A stretch of 6,225 nucleotides of DNA from Deltaproteobacteria bacterium. Lineage in GTDB: Bacteria; Desulfobacterota; Binatia; DP-6. The translations under genes and the position numbers were made by a program. Of the stretch, positions 6,134 to 6,225 are shown one piece after another (position 1 is the stretch's first letter; every line of letters starts with the position of its first letter). The stretch covers positions 1 to 6,225 of the forward strand of contig VBLA01000378.1 in NCBI GenBank assembly GCA_005879245.1, written 5' to 3'. Below the pieces are notes generated by a model. It ran no database searches. It had not been told where the DNA came from and saw only the letters and a list, made by a program, of their open reading frames with translations.

Positions 6134-6225
6134 TCACGGGCCGAGGGATGGTGTGTGGCCGCTCAAGACGCCAACCGCCAGGAAGATGATCGCGACCACT
6201 ACGAAGATCCACCCGCATTCTGCCG
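6134..6225 (-). CDS. Possible C-terminus of a small membrane peptide, runs off the right edge
   Basis: Read on the minus strand from the right edge, one frame gives a short hydrophobic helix, GWIFVVVAIIFLAVGVLSGH, then TPSLGP and a TGA at 6134-6136, 38 bases before the BON gene start. The clean helix followed by a turn and stop looks like a small single-helix membrane protein. No start codon is visible apart from an internal GTG, so the beginning would lie beyond the window. With only about 29 codons seen it could be chance, and I recognise no family. Confidence 0.3.
   Translation of the reverse strand, partial: AECGWIFVVVAIIFLAVGVLSGHTPSLGP

Overview
The window is a high-GC (about two-thirds G+C by eye) bacterial segment, and most of it is coded on the minus strand. 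Its centre is the BEDA core of an amine dehydrogenase operon that uses a tryptophan tryptophylquinone (TTQ) cofactor. In transcription order (right to left) it holds a heavy chain (mauB-like, 1426-2679), a membrane maturation protein with an IDCGC motif (mauE-like, 870-1406), a membrane-anchored thioredoxin-fold protein with CPVC (mauD-like, 253-873) and the start of the light chain (mauA-like, 256 to the left edge). mauE/mauD and mauD/mauA each overlap by 4 bases, so the genes are probably translationally coupled. The light chain receives the cofactor. MauE and MauD are known to be needed for its disulfide-rich maturation in the periplasm, and MauB is the beta-propeller partner. The substrate (methylamine or an aralkylamine) cannot be decided from the sequence.

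Upstream of mauB on the same strand lie a secreted CHRD-domain protein with a long Thr/Pro-rich linker and PKD domains (2646-4283), and before it a polytopic membrane protein of unknown family (4339-5010). The CHRD-PKD gene looks damaged at both ends. Its signal-peptide-like hydrophobic stretch lies upstream of the first usable start codon. Its second PKD domain is cut immediately after WDFG by a 58-bp segment identical to an internal piece of mauB. This exact repeat (2104-2161 and 2728-2785) is the most unusual signal in the window. It is either a real templated duplication or an assembly chimera.

On the plus strand, after a short divergent spacer, is a stand-alone LigD-type 3'-phosphoesterase (5116-5847) with all the expected active-site residues. 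Converging on it is a broken gene for a small exported BON-domain protein (5861-6095). It has an excellent ribosome binding site and signal peptide, but a one-base insertion and a lost C-terminal half. The right edge may hold the end of a small membrane peptide.

The gene mix (mau-type cluster, CHRD protein with Thr-rich linkers, single-domain LigD phosphoesterase) would fit an uncultured deltaproteobacterial or Binatota-like methylotroph. That is a guess from gene content, not a demonstrated placement. No RNA genes, insertion sequences or CRISPR arrays were seen.
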